Source: Iris pallida
Taxonomy: Eukaryota > Streptophyta > Magnoliopsida > Asparagales > Iridaceae
DNA length: 64,000 bases
Reading direction: 5' to 3'
NCBI GenBank assembly: GCA_029216955.1
Contig: JANAVB010033216.1
Location: forward strand, 10,472,408-10,536,407
The notes under the pieces were generated by a model. The model had not been told where the DNA came from and searched no databases. It was given only the letters and a program-made list of their open reading frames with translations. The number at the start of each line of letters is the position of its first letter. The stretch's first letter is position 1. The position numbers and the translations under genes were made by a program. Shown here piece after piece: positions 22,845 through 34,525 of the stretch.

Positions 22845-25800
22845 TGTAACACCCAATTTTCTAAATGAGGGTAATTTTGAAATTTTATAATTTTAATTAT
22901 TTATCAATGGTATTTAAATCATGTTATAATTTTTGGTGATTTTTAATCATTTTAAAACTATTTAATGCTATGACTTGTGATTTTGATGTTTTGCTAGTGA
23001 AACCCTAGAGACTACTTGACCTAGAGCCTAACCATGTGAATAGAATGTTTTGTCTGTCATTTTTGCCTAGGGGTATTTTGGTCATTATGAATTATTTTAA
23101 TTTATTTTATAATTGTTTGATTGGTGATTGCTATTTTAGACTTTTGCTAGTTGTGACTTAGGAGACTAACCTAGAGTTGACTTTGGCTTGGGTGACTTAG
23201 ATAGCATGGTGTGGGACCCTAATGTGACTTAAGTTAGTCTTAGTTGACTTGAGTGTGGCTAGGGTTCATGAGAGGATTGAGAGAGTTTAGTGCATTAGAC
23301 TTTTGGTTAAGGAGTTAAACTAGCTAGTTAACAATCTTGGCCCAAAGCCCACCATGAGAGACTCTAACCCTAGCTCTTAATTAGGACAGCCACAACAACC
23401 CATTCCTAACCTAATTTCAGCCTATTTAATGTCTCCTCACAACCACTTGCCTCTTTTAGAAACTTCCCTTTAGGAAACCCTAATTTCTTTCCTCTTTCAT
23501 CATTTTTCCACCAAATTGATCCCAACCTTTTGGATTGGAATCCAAATCTAGAGTAGAAGGAGAAGGAGGCTAGTTTGCAAGGAGGAGATCTCATTGGGAC
23601 ATAGCTTTAGGAAGTAGACTTCACTATTTGGGGCTTTTTCTTGGAGATTGGATCCCTATAGGTAATCCCTACAAATTACCCTAAATTCTTGATTCTATTC
23701 CATAGATGCATCTATCTAGGTGTCCCCTAGCTGTAGAAAAAGTTAGGTGGAAATTCGTGTCGATTTGGTGTCTGTGTCGGACACATATCATTGTTTGTAT
23801 GTATGTGTTTGATGAAATGCCACAAAGGGTTTTTATTTGATATATTCAAAATGTTTTTGAACAGATTGTTTGATCTATATATTGTCTATAATTTTGTGTT
23901 GCTCTGAGGTATTTTTCGTGTCGTGTCCGTGTCTGATTTGGGCACGAACACGTTCGCAAGCGAGCCGTACGCATGCCCTGCTGCTCGGGTACGATTCCTG
24001 CGTGTCCGTGTTACTTGGATACGCGAGTCTTGGCATGTGCCTTGGGGCAAACACTGACACACCAGTCCCTAAGTGGCTCGACATGTCGTGTCGTATCAGA
24101 CACGATATTCCTCTTGTACTGGTTTTACACACATGCGCACACACGAGCAGACACGCTCTGATACTCGTTTCGTGCATGGACACGAGGACAAATATACACA
24201 TATCAGGGTGCCTAACGCAGAGCCCTATGTGTCACCTATCTATTGGACACGTGCACGTGATTTGGTGTGGAGAGTGTCGTATCCTTTAGGGGCTCGATAC
24301 CTAAGCACGAGGCTGCCTGTGTGCAGTTCTGGGTTTAAATGTTTAATCTGTATTTGGACACATAGTGTCCCACTTTAGGGACACGACACACACTGTGAAG
24401 CATGATATTATGTATACGAGTCACATTCGACCCTTAATTTGATGTTTCATGTATTTTTGAATTCAAAACCCAGGTTTCCTGAAATGTTCTGATACACCAT
24501 GTTATTGTTCATACTTTCTGAGACTAAATTGGGTTTAAAATTGTTAATTATTGTTTAAAAAGATGATGTTAACATATGAACATGTCTGGGAATTTGGTTT
24601 ACACCTCTGGGACATTGTGATGTTCGTTTTTGGATTAATTTTGGTTTTCGAGCATGTAAACCTAAATGTGATACATTGATAGCTGTTAACTGAGTTTTTA
24701 AGACTCGAATTTGAGATGCAATGTTAATGTCTGATGTTAACATGACTGGCAGATATTGATTCATGTTTAGGTTGTATATTTGGTTTTATTTTTTGCAATG
24801 GGGTTGATTTCGAAGGACTGATATTCCCTATTACTCGAAAGCTAAATAGGGATGATGGCATGGGGTTATACCTATATAATGTCTGTTGTTTGAATGAGAT
24901 AACATGATATATATTTTCTGAGACCACACACACATGTAACCTGCATTCATTCCCAGTACTGCACATACCTGGACACATTTGCATTGATACTCCATTGACT
25001 GTACTTGTATTGACACTTGCTTGCTTTGACACTCTCACATATCACACACACATTTCACTGTTATTGACTGAAATCTGAGAACACACACTAAAACCTGAGA
25101 ATACACACACACACACATATATCTGCTACACATGAAATCTGAGAACACACACACACACACATATTTTATTGTTTATGACTAAACCCTGAATACACACACA
25201 CTAAGCAGCTGACACACACACACACACACACATCCATGTCAACCTCACTATCACTCTCATCTCATACACACACACATATTCACTATTGACTGAAACCAGA
25301 GAACACGTATTCACATATTTGACTGAAAACCTGACACACACACACAACCTATCACATTATGCACTGATATACACACATATTTACTGCTAGTCTGAAACCT
25401 GGGAACACAACAAACGTATCTTATCACACACACTATACACCATCTCACCTCTCTATCTCTCTAATATATGTATATGTAATATATATGTTGATAAAATGTA
25501 TGTATGTAGGTAAGTTGGTATGTATTTATATATATAGCTTCCTATAGATATATATGGTATGAATATATGCCAAATTGATTATAGGCATATAGCCTATACA
25601 TGATAGCCTATATGTGATTTCCTATGTATATGCCTATATATATACATAGAGTATATATGTATATATATGTAATGTATGTTGATGACTTGTGTAGCTTTGA
25701 GATTGTGTGTGAGTGCTAGCCTAGGCTTGGTTAGGCTTAGTGAGACTTGAATGGATTAAGATTGGCCTAGTTGACCTAGTTTGACTAGTGAAATTGACTA

Positions 25801-27072
25801 GAGTTGACCAATAGTTGACTTTAGTCTAGAATGACCTAGAATTCATATAGAATGCATTGTAAAGTTTAATATTACCATTCTGGACATGTGACCTGTGTTG
25901 CTCTAAATAGGACTCATCTACTATGTCTGGACATATATACTCATCGGATACTCAGAATACCAGGCGAGTACATTCTCTGACCATTTTATACTTGCTATGA
26001 TTTACATTTATACTCTAGATTACTTTACTTGATGCTGCCACGTTGTTAACACGGATTGGTACTATATGGATCCCTTCATGAGATGTTATCCCCCTCGGGA
26101 GCATCGGGTTACGTCATGTCATGTGCATTTCACTTTCATCATGTACTCCGGTGCTTTCACCATTCATGTGCACTCTTGTGATTCATGTACTCTCATGTTC
26201 ACAGAGCCCCCATGTATACATTCATGTGCACCCATTTATGGGCCTTCATGTGATATCATGTGCAATAACATAACTTGTCTAGATCCTTGTGTATTGATTG
26301 GGGTATGGGAGAGTATAAATGGTCATGTGAACAATTCCAAAGTAGTGTAATCATGTGCAAACTCTTAGAATAATCATGTGCAAATTCAAGCCGTTCACAT
26401 GTCTATCTTGTACTCTATATCACTAGCCACTGTTAGTTCTTTACTTATAGTAGATATTTCTTTACAGTCATCTTTTTTACTTCATATATATTCTCTAGCA
26501 TTTTATGTATCTTACTTTATAGCATATTTACATATCCTATCATATAATAAACTGCGTGAGATGTATTATGCTCGTTCCTGCCCTGATTGGACCTGTTGAA
26601 ATATTATAGATGACATTGAGGAGTTCTGTCCTACCTACTATGGAGAAGCCTTAGACGACACCTGCGACTTGGACCTCCAGCAGGATCCATTAGCAGTAGA
26701 TGCTGATACCCCCATAGATTAGGCTTTATCTTATTTTTAGTTGTTATCTCATTTGGATACTCATTGTATATATCTGAGATTTTGTGATGATTGGATATTA
26801 TGGAGTTGTTATCTTAGACACTTAGATTCTCTCTCTAATTTTGTATTTCATTGTGGATTCAGATGTTATCTATCTACATTATCGTACTTCTACCTTAGTT
26901 GTGATTGAGATTGTGCATTTTATATTGTTCCTCTATTCAGAGAGTACAAACTGTGCAAGTACCTTTAATTGTTAGATGCATGTGACCTAGGACAGCGTTC
27001 TACCATCGACACTGCGGCATAGGCTGAACGTACCTACTTCTCGTGCCCCTACACTGGGTGCTGGTCGTGATA
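22845..27072 (+). mobile_element. Solo LTR of another large-LTR chromovirus-like family (4.2 kb)
   Basis: It begins TGTAACACCCAATTTTC and ends GGTCGTGATA (CA changed to TA). The flanks are CTAGA (22840-22844) and CTAGG (27073-27077). The uninterrupted copy at 33569 reads CTAGG, so this is a 5-bp target duplication with one change. No internal region or second LTR is present, so unequal recombination between two LTRs likely removed the rest. The orientation is from TG to CA. Contents include a GACACG/CGTGTC-rich block (23900-24400), CA-rich repeats (25030-25440), a CATGTGCA cluster (26130-26390) and a short acidic open stretch (26600-26720). Confidence 0.85.
25030..25440. repeat. CA-rich imperfect tandem repeats in the solo LTR
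   Basis: Irregular repeats built from CTGAAACCTGAGAACACACA-like units and (CA)n tracts. There is no coding potential. Confidence 0.85.
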
Positions 27073-27987
27073 CTAGGAATAGGATTCGACTGTGTCGAGG
27101 GTGTGTCCGACATGCAGGATATGATGTATATGTAGTAATAGAATAAGAATGATGGACACAGGCACGATGCACCTCTGTGGTGAAAGTTTTGGCTTGTGGA
27201 GTTTTATGGGAAAAAAAGGAACGGGGTTCTCCTTATATAGGAGGTGGAGGCTCCTGCTCTGATAAGGATTGGGTAGATTTAATTCCTCCATTAGATAGAT
27301 CACATATTTATTCAGATTGGTTTTAAAATAAGTTTTATAAATTCCAAATCAATATAGATAAAACTACTTTTAATTTAAAGCTAGTTTAAAATAAAGCCAA
27401 TATAATCTTTCAAATTTTAAATCATCAAAATTTATTTAATATTAATTCAACCATTTTCAAAAGTAACTTTTTATAACAAATAAAAATATGTAAATAAAGA
27501 ATTTTGAAAATAACTTTAAATATTGAAATTACATTTTTATATTTAAATAAAACCATTATAATTAGTCTTCAAAATCAAAGGGCACATGAACTAATTTCAT
27601 GTCCCTAGCACACAATAGCATGTTTTCATAAACAATAATTTTTTCTAAATTACTACTTGTATAAGTACAATGAATTAAATAATCCTTTTTAAATATATAA
27701 GCATATACAATTTTGGAAAAAATCATATTGCGACGCCTTTTACAACCTCAAGCAAATAATCTTTCTATCATATATTATTTGAAAGCCATATTTCTATATA
27801 ATGAAAATGTCTTCAAAAATATGTACCTCACACATATTCGCACTCGACGAGCAAAAACAAAAATACAAATACGCACGCGACGTACAAATACAAGAATGTG
27901 AACTTGCACACGACGTACAAATACGAAGTACAAATTAAATACGAATTTTATTTTAAAAAATCGTAGTAGAAATTTAGGGGGTTTACA
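27073..27987 (-). mobile_element. L2-a 3' LTR, fragment right of the solo LTR
   Basis: It aligns with 33568-34481. Its right edge, read on the minus strand, is the LTR start TGTAAACCCCCTAAATTTC, directly next to the polypurine block. Differences from the 5' LTR copy are scattered substitutions and small indels. Confidence 0.9.
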
Positions 27988-30900
27988 TCCTACCCAACTT
28001 AAAAGAATTTCGTCCTCGAAATTTAGGAATAGGTAGGGTACAAGAGTTTAATCAATAAGGAAGTATGAACAATTCATTGGGCGAGGTAAGGAAACGATGT
28101 TCAATACAAACATGCACCGTGATTTCGATATCTCAAAAAATTTAAACCATGAACATGGAATTGAATGTGGGTCGCTAGTTAAGGCAATAAAATCATGATA
28201 ACACGAATTAGAGAATAGTAAGGAATTGAGTAGATCAAGGAGAATAATTTAGACCTTTGGGAAATGTGGTTCCCTGAGGGAATGCTAATTGTCTGCGTTG
28301 AAGGTACGATTAAGGGAACAATTTGAAAAGTTTTACAATGATTAGATGGTCATAATAATATACTGAGGGCCGAAGGAAGGGAGAGTAACTCGAGGCAAGG
28401 TCGTAGTCTCATGGTTGGTCAGTGGCTAACTATCTTAGAAATAGATAGTGGGCAACTAAGGGGATATCGAGTACGAGTGTTTTGTCTTTCTAAAATAGGT
28501 GAAAGACGAAAATAATAAAGGGTTCGAAGAAGATATTATCGAATACGAATAAGTGGTTCAAAGATGATTGAAAATTTTCAAAAGAATTGTCAAGGCAGTC
28601 GCGGATGGAATTTTAGAGGCCAAGTTTAACTGTCTCTATCCACGTAGAACAATATATGAAAAGCGAACCAAAGTGCACCAGGTTAATCAGACCATCATGT
28701 ACCGGTTCTGATTAGGTAATATGTTAGTGGGTGCGCACCAAATAAAACATGTCATGATCAAGCTTGATAAAGAAATAAGCTTGCAAAACTTAGGCAAAAT
28801 TAGCAGCATAAGATATTCAAAATATAAGTAGGGGGTAATGACGAAGGAAATTAAGTAGACCAAGATTATTTAAAATCTAAGTCTTGCCCAAAGTTTGGGC
28901 CCATGTAGTCGTCCTAATGTTTCCTTATATATAGCTTGGTTGGATAGATAAGTTAGGGTCCTCTGAATTCTATAGTCTAAGTAAAATTATCAATATGGGT
29001 CACAGGGACAAAGGGTTTGTTAGGTCGTGAGGTATTCTACCCAACTTACAGGAGTTAAACTACTAGTGTGATGGGACAATGGGTCAAGCAATCAAGATAA
29101 AGCACAAGGTTAAGCATTTAAAGAATTAAGTAGAACACAATCACATATCGGTCGAAAGAATTGAGTCAAGGTTGGATCTCTAATTGAAGTCAGGAAGTAT
29201 TTTGGTATCATGGTAAAGATTGTAGTTTAGCCATTTTAACCAGAAAGTCGTATCATGAAAATAGTGTACAAGGAGACATGTTTTAGTATGATATGATATA
29301 CCTACATAAAGGTGGACTCGTCAAGGTCTTGCATATGTAATTTGTTGGAAGGAAAAGTCTAGTATTGTGCTCCAAATATCAAAGTCACGATAGGGGACAC
29401 TAATGATCAAAGTAGAAAGTGGATTTTCATGAGTTACTAATTAATGCACAAGAATAAAAAGGTTAAAGTACGAAATGAAGATAACTTAGGAAATCTTGTA
29501 GATTAAGGTAAAATAAATTAGGGACACAGTTTCTAGAGAAAAATATTTTTCAAAACGTAGGAAAACCTTCGATACGCGTGCGTCTCGCCAATCCGGGCGA
29601 CATGGTCGCGAACCAAAAGCATCGAAAGGAAAAATAGTTTTTAAAACATGTGTGGTTAAGGAGGCGATTCTAATCCCTTTTTAAGTATCAAAAGATTAGA
29701 AGGTCACGATGATAGATTTAGATTGGAGGGAAGGTCGAGCAAGTCAATATGAAGTTATAATCACGTGGTTTGGTTGATGACTAACTACTCTTGTGTATAT
29801 ACAACTAGTCATGAGTGATATGGCGATTAATGTCCATCATGGTTACCTCTCAATACAATATCTAAATTTATGAGTTCGAGTCCCTCAAAAGCTTCCTCAA
29901 TACAGTTCTCAAATTATTCTACCAAAATGTCTAATCATAACTTAGAGTTTAAATTCCTTTAATTAATTCCAAATAACCTTTATCATATCGAATGCATCAC
30001 AACTAAACTTTCATAACAAACCATCACTTTAAAATTTTCAATTCTCAAATATACCTCGAGAACAACTCTTAGCCTATTACACTCAATCCAAACTTAAGCT
30101 CAAGATTTTTAAATAATTTCATCAATTGTAATTCATGCGACTCAATCAAATTTTTTTTCCAAGATTTTTTTCAATAACCATAATCGAAAATTTTAAACTC
30201 GAAATCATAAATCATAAGCACAACTTGAAATTTAAAATTTTCCTTCAAAGTCGATTTTCTATCTTCCAAAATTTCACCATCATCTCTTCAAGCTCAAAAT
30301 TAAATAAACTTATAAAACGTAAATCATACGACTCAATTTAAAACCTCAAGCTCTCTCTCTTTTTCTTTTAACTATACTTCCACGTTCTCTAGTCGTCTAC
30401 AAAATCATGACTTATAATTTAAAACTCTTTAATAAATCTCGAAAATGTTTAGCATACTACAATCCAAACTTAAACTTATCCGTAAATCATGCGTCACAAT
30501 TTAAAACTTTAAGATATTTCTCAAATCGATTTCATATCCCAATAAATCATAATTATTTCACAATCCCAAAAATCAAAAATTTGTTTTTTCAATCCCTTAT
30601 CAATCCTTTAGTTGTATCAAAATAAAAATTATCTCCATCTCTACTACCCAACTTAGCATTAACTAATACTTAAGGTTACTAATACCTTTATAACTCAAAT
30701 AAGACCTCAAATGCATACTAATTGTCAATGTAATCATTCTAGCCATGTGTTTGACCTATGAGCGTATAATAGTGTAGTCATCTTCCTAGCTATGACTATG
30801 CACGAAAATAAGAATTCACGGTGGAAAGGAATCAAGCAAGATGCAAATCAAGGAAGGCAATTGAGAGTTTGGAATTTGGAGTCAAGAAATGATGTCAAGT

Positions 30901-31003
30901 ATGTAGATTAGATCCTAAACTCTAATCCTATATGCAGGCTCACATCGGTACAGTTCCGTAACCGAAGTGATAAACTCGACCTGCATGGGCCACCACAAAA
31001 ACA
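27988..31003 (-). mobile_element. L2-a internal region, non-coding
   Basis: About 3.0 kb between the LTRs. On the minus strand it starts with the post-LTR block and hairpin (31003-30930) and ends with AATTTCGAGGACGAAATT (about 28022-28004) and the polypurine tract. The start matches L2-b at 62604 onward. Only short chance frames are present, and no gag, pol or chromodomain motif is visible. Confidence 0.85.
30930..31003 (-). other. L2-a post-LTR block and stem-loop
   Basis: Immediately after the 5' LTR (minus strand) comes GTGGTGGCCCATGCAGGTC. A nested hairpin follows: ATGCAGG with CCTGCAT (the pair at 30980-30986 and 30932-30938), and an inner stem TCACTTCGGT with ACCGATGTGA. L2-b has the same stems with a different loop. 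Confidence 0.7.
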
Positions 31004-32261
31004 TGTAACGCCCCACTCCCAAAATACTTAGGACTAAGTATGTCGACATGCCAACTGCATACATACGATGTATACTCCAATATATGGAACCATTGTATGA
31101 ATACATAAGCTGTAAAATGCAGTAAACCATGATACTAATCTCATCCACAATTAAGAAATAAAGACTTTATACATAAACTCATGAATTATCATTTATAAGT
31201 TGTTGGGCGGAGACAAATCCACTACCAACAAAAAAAGAGGGAATACATGATAACAAAATTTTGTCGAGCGACGCGAAGACGATCCAAGTGTAATCATCCT
31301 CGAAGAAATGGCCTTGGCTAGAGCACCTGCGAAAACCACAAAAGACACACATGGAGAATTCATCAGGTCCTCAGAGGGATGTAACAAGATACAGGAAGAA
31401 CATGCCATTATAACTACAATTGTAAACACTATAAGACTACAACACAACTGGGTCCCTAACCGTCTAAGTGATATGCACTTTAAGAACAACGTTCTACGCA
31501 GGGGCTGTATGAACAGCAGAGTAAATAAAGAGTGGCAGTAAGTAGCGCTCATCCGAGTCACTATCGACCATGGGTAGTAAGTAGCGCTCATCTGAGTCGC
31601 TATCGGCCCCGGGGCAGTAAGTAGCACTCATCCGAGTCGCTATCGGCCCAAAATGTGTGTAAAAGTAAATGTAGCCCCTACGCTAATAGTTGTCCTCTCC
31701 CCCCAATGATACTATACATGCGTCGTAACCACGACACACCAAAACATGTCGCTTCCACAATACTGTTTTATTCCTTGTAACTGTCAAGTCTTCTAACATA
31801 CATCTATTAACATTTATTTCCAACACATGCGCACGGGGGATCAGCTAACACGCAAGTGACCTCTATATGTTACTCACAACTCACACACAACTCGTGTACA
31901 ATCATGACAAGTTAATAAGACACACTAAATTGACGGTAGTCCTTTAACTCTAGGTCCACAAGCAAGAAGAAAATAATTAACTAAAAATAAAAGTGCAGTA
32001 ATATCTGAATATTAAAATGCAACTAAATTTAAGCAATAAAGACGGTAAGGTATCTTGCCTGGTGTGACGTCGGGTGTGGTGCAATGATCCGACAAGTCTT
32101 GTTGTCCAATACCCATGGTTGTTAGAAAGAAGTCCAAATTTACAAAAGAAATATGAATATTTAATTAGTTGTGATCGAATATAATTCTACTATAAAAGAA
32201 TTCAATTTAGAAGAAAAAAAAAGAAAAAGGAAAAGGAATGATAATAATAATAATTCTAAGT

Positions 32262-32347
<86 letters not shown>

Positions 32348-34481
32348 GTCTTTAGAAAAACATTTATTTTATAAATAAATATATGTATATAGAAAACCTT
32401 TGAGGAAGATAAAGTTTATATATATAAACCTTTTGAGAAATAAGTTCCTGGATAAAAGTTATTTACTTATATATACGTAAAACTAATACCCAAAATTAAT
32501 TTGCCTAAATTATTTTCAAACCAAATATTTATATAGTCCTAAGGCCCAACCCACTAAATATCTTATAAGCACTAATGGGCCAAACCCAATAAGTTAGCCC
32601 ACCAATATTTCCAATAATCCTAAATAATAGTAATAATAATTGTTTGTAAAATAAAACTATAGGCCTTGAGTCAAAATTTAATTACCTCAACTCCCAGCCC
32701 AATTATAATTAAAACTTAATAAAAATAACAAGCCCAATTAATTTAGAAAGAATAAAATCTAAATTTAATAATATTATTTTTATATATATGTATGCATATG
32801 ACCTATTCCAATTCTTAACAAAATCCCATTCTGCTATTGGGCTTCCTTATCCCAGTCCAACATAACCCAAAGTACTGCTTTAGTAACAAAATAAAAAAAC
32901 ATACCCAAAATACTGCTTTAGTAACAAAATAAAAGCAAATAAGAAAGAGAACGAATGGTCAGGAAGAGAATAGAGGAGGAGGAGGAAGAGAGAGAAGAAG
33001 AATGCAGGAGAAGAAGATCGAAGAAGGAGGGAAAGAGAGAGCGGGGCTTACCAGTAAGGAGGAGGCGAAGAGGGACGGAGTCGGAGGCCGGCTCGGCTGG
33101 CGGCGGGAGGAGCACGGCCGTGGCTCGCGTTGGCGGCACGAAAACCGTGGGGGTCGCCGGTCTAAGCGGCACGGCGAGGGTGGTGGCGCGTCGGGCGGTG
33201 CGTCACCAGAAGGAGGCGGCGCTCGAGGATCGGAGCGCCGGATCTGGGCAATGGATCGGAAAGGGGGAGGGTGCTTGCCAACACGCGGCGGCGGCAGAGA
33301 GATCCTGTGTGCCTCGTCTGACGCACGAGGACGCGGACGTGCGTAGAATCTCAGGGGGGCGGTCAGATCTCGTTACGGAGGGCAGGTATGGGTTTGTGTG
33401 GTGGTGTTTGTTTTCCTTCTTTTTTTCTTTTTTTGTGGCGGTGGCTGTGCCGGGTTTGTGCACGAGACAAGATATGTTCGACGAGATAGGGTGAGCCTAT
33501 GGTGGCAATGATGGTGGTACTGGAGGTGCCAGGAAAACCCAGAGGTGAGGTCGGGCTACTGCGGGTTATGCTAGGGATAGGATTCGACTGTGTCGGGGGT
33601 GTGTCCGACATGCAGGATATGATGTATATGTAGTAATGGAATAAGAATGATGGACACAGACAAGATGCACCTCTGTGGTGAAAGTTTTGGCTTGTGGAAT
33701 TTTATGGAAATAGGAGGAACGGGTTCTCCTTATATAGGAGGTGGAGGCTCCTGCTCTGATAAGGATTGGGTAGATTTATTTCCTCCATTTGATAGATCAC
33801 ATATTGATTCAGATCGGTTTTAAAATAAGTTTTATAAATTCTAAATCAATATAAATAAAACTACTTTTAATTTAAAGCTAGTTTAAAATAAAGCCAATAT
33901 AATCTTTCAAATTTTAAATCATCAAAATTTATTTAGTATTAATTCAACCATTTTCAAAAGTAACTTTTTATATCAAATAAAAATATCTAAATAAAGAATT
34001 TCAAAAATAACTTTAAATATTGAAATTACATTTTTATATTTAAATAAAACCATTATAATTAGTCTTCAAAATCAAAGGGCACATGAACTAATTTTATGTC
34101 ACTAGCACACAGTAGTATGTTTTCATAAACAATAATTTTTTTCTAAATTACTACTTATATAAGTACAATGAATTAAATAACCCTTTTTAAATATATAAAC
34201 ATATACGGTTTTGGAAAAATCAAATTGCGACGCCTTTTACAACCTCAAGCAAATAACCTTTCTATCATATATTATTTGAAAGCCATATTTCTATATAATG
34301 AAATGTCTTCAAAAAAATGTACCTCGCACATATTCGCACTCGACGAGCAAATACAAAATGCAAATATGCACGCGACATACAAATACGAGAACGGGAACTT
34401 GCACACGACGTACAAATATGAAGTACAAATTAAATACGAATTTTTTTTAAAAAATTGTAGTAGAAATTTAGGGGGTTTACA
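31004..34481 (-). mobile_element. L2-a 5' LTR (3.5 kb)
   Basis: On the minus strand it starts TGTAAACCCCCTAAATTTC (34481) and ends GGGGCGTTACA (31004). It contains a GC-rich block (about 32950-33370), an (AT)n run (32264-32346) and a sequence near 32045-32062 reading CCAGGCAAGATACCTTA on the minus strand. The last matches CAGGCAAGTATACCTTG in L2-b (about 61525) and may be a splice donor. The right flank is CTAGT. The left target copy is outside the window. Confidence 0.88.
32264..32346. repeat. (AT)n microsatellite in the L2-a LTR
   Basis: A nearly pure AT dinucleotide run of about 83 bases with one AAA interruption near 32324. Confidence 0.95.
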
Positions 34482-34525
34482 CTAGTGTCCCCTGCTCTCC
34501 AGTATTCTGGTTCTGGGACGTGACA
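34482..34525 (-). mobile_element. LTR start fragment of an older element, cut by L2-a
   Basis: On the minus strand the sequence from 34525 reads TGTCACGTCCCAGAACCAG, typical of a plant gypsy LTR start. After 44 bases it meets the L2-a LTR. The rest would lie left of the nested block, outside the window. The next bases on the right are not a polypurine tract complement, so this is a 5' or solo LTR edge. Only the terminal sequence supports it. Confidence 0.5.

Larger units (their letters stand above)
22716..34481 (-). mobile_element. L2-a: large-LTR non-autonomous retrotransposon, minus strand, interrupted
   Basis: Reading on the minus strand: 5' LTR 34481-31004, internal non-coding region 31003-27988, polypurine region with the GAGGACGAAATT block, then the 3' LTR 27987 leftward. 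The 3' LTR is split by a solo LTR (22845-27072) and stops at about 22716 where Tat-1 begins. Its remaining part (equivalent of 31004-33440) should lie beyond Tat-1, outside the window. L2-b (59812 onward) is a second member. No coding region was found, so it is a LARD-like passenger. Confidence 0.85.

Noticed and set aside
27988..31003. Search for remnants of chromovirus gag-pol in the L2-a internal region
   Set aside because: No RT, integrase or chromodomain motif was seen in any frame, so it is treated as non-coding.
32955..33494. Open frames of 80-180 codons in the GC-rich part of the L2-a LTR
   Set aside because: They are low-complexity (Arg/Glu/Gly or Pro/Ala/Ser) in several overlapping frames, and absent from L2-b.
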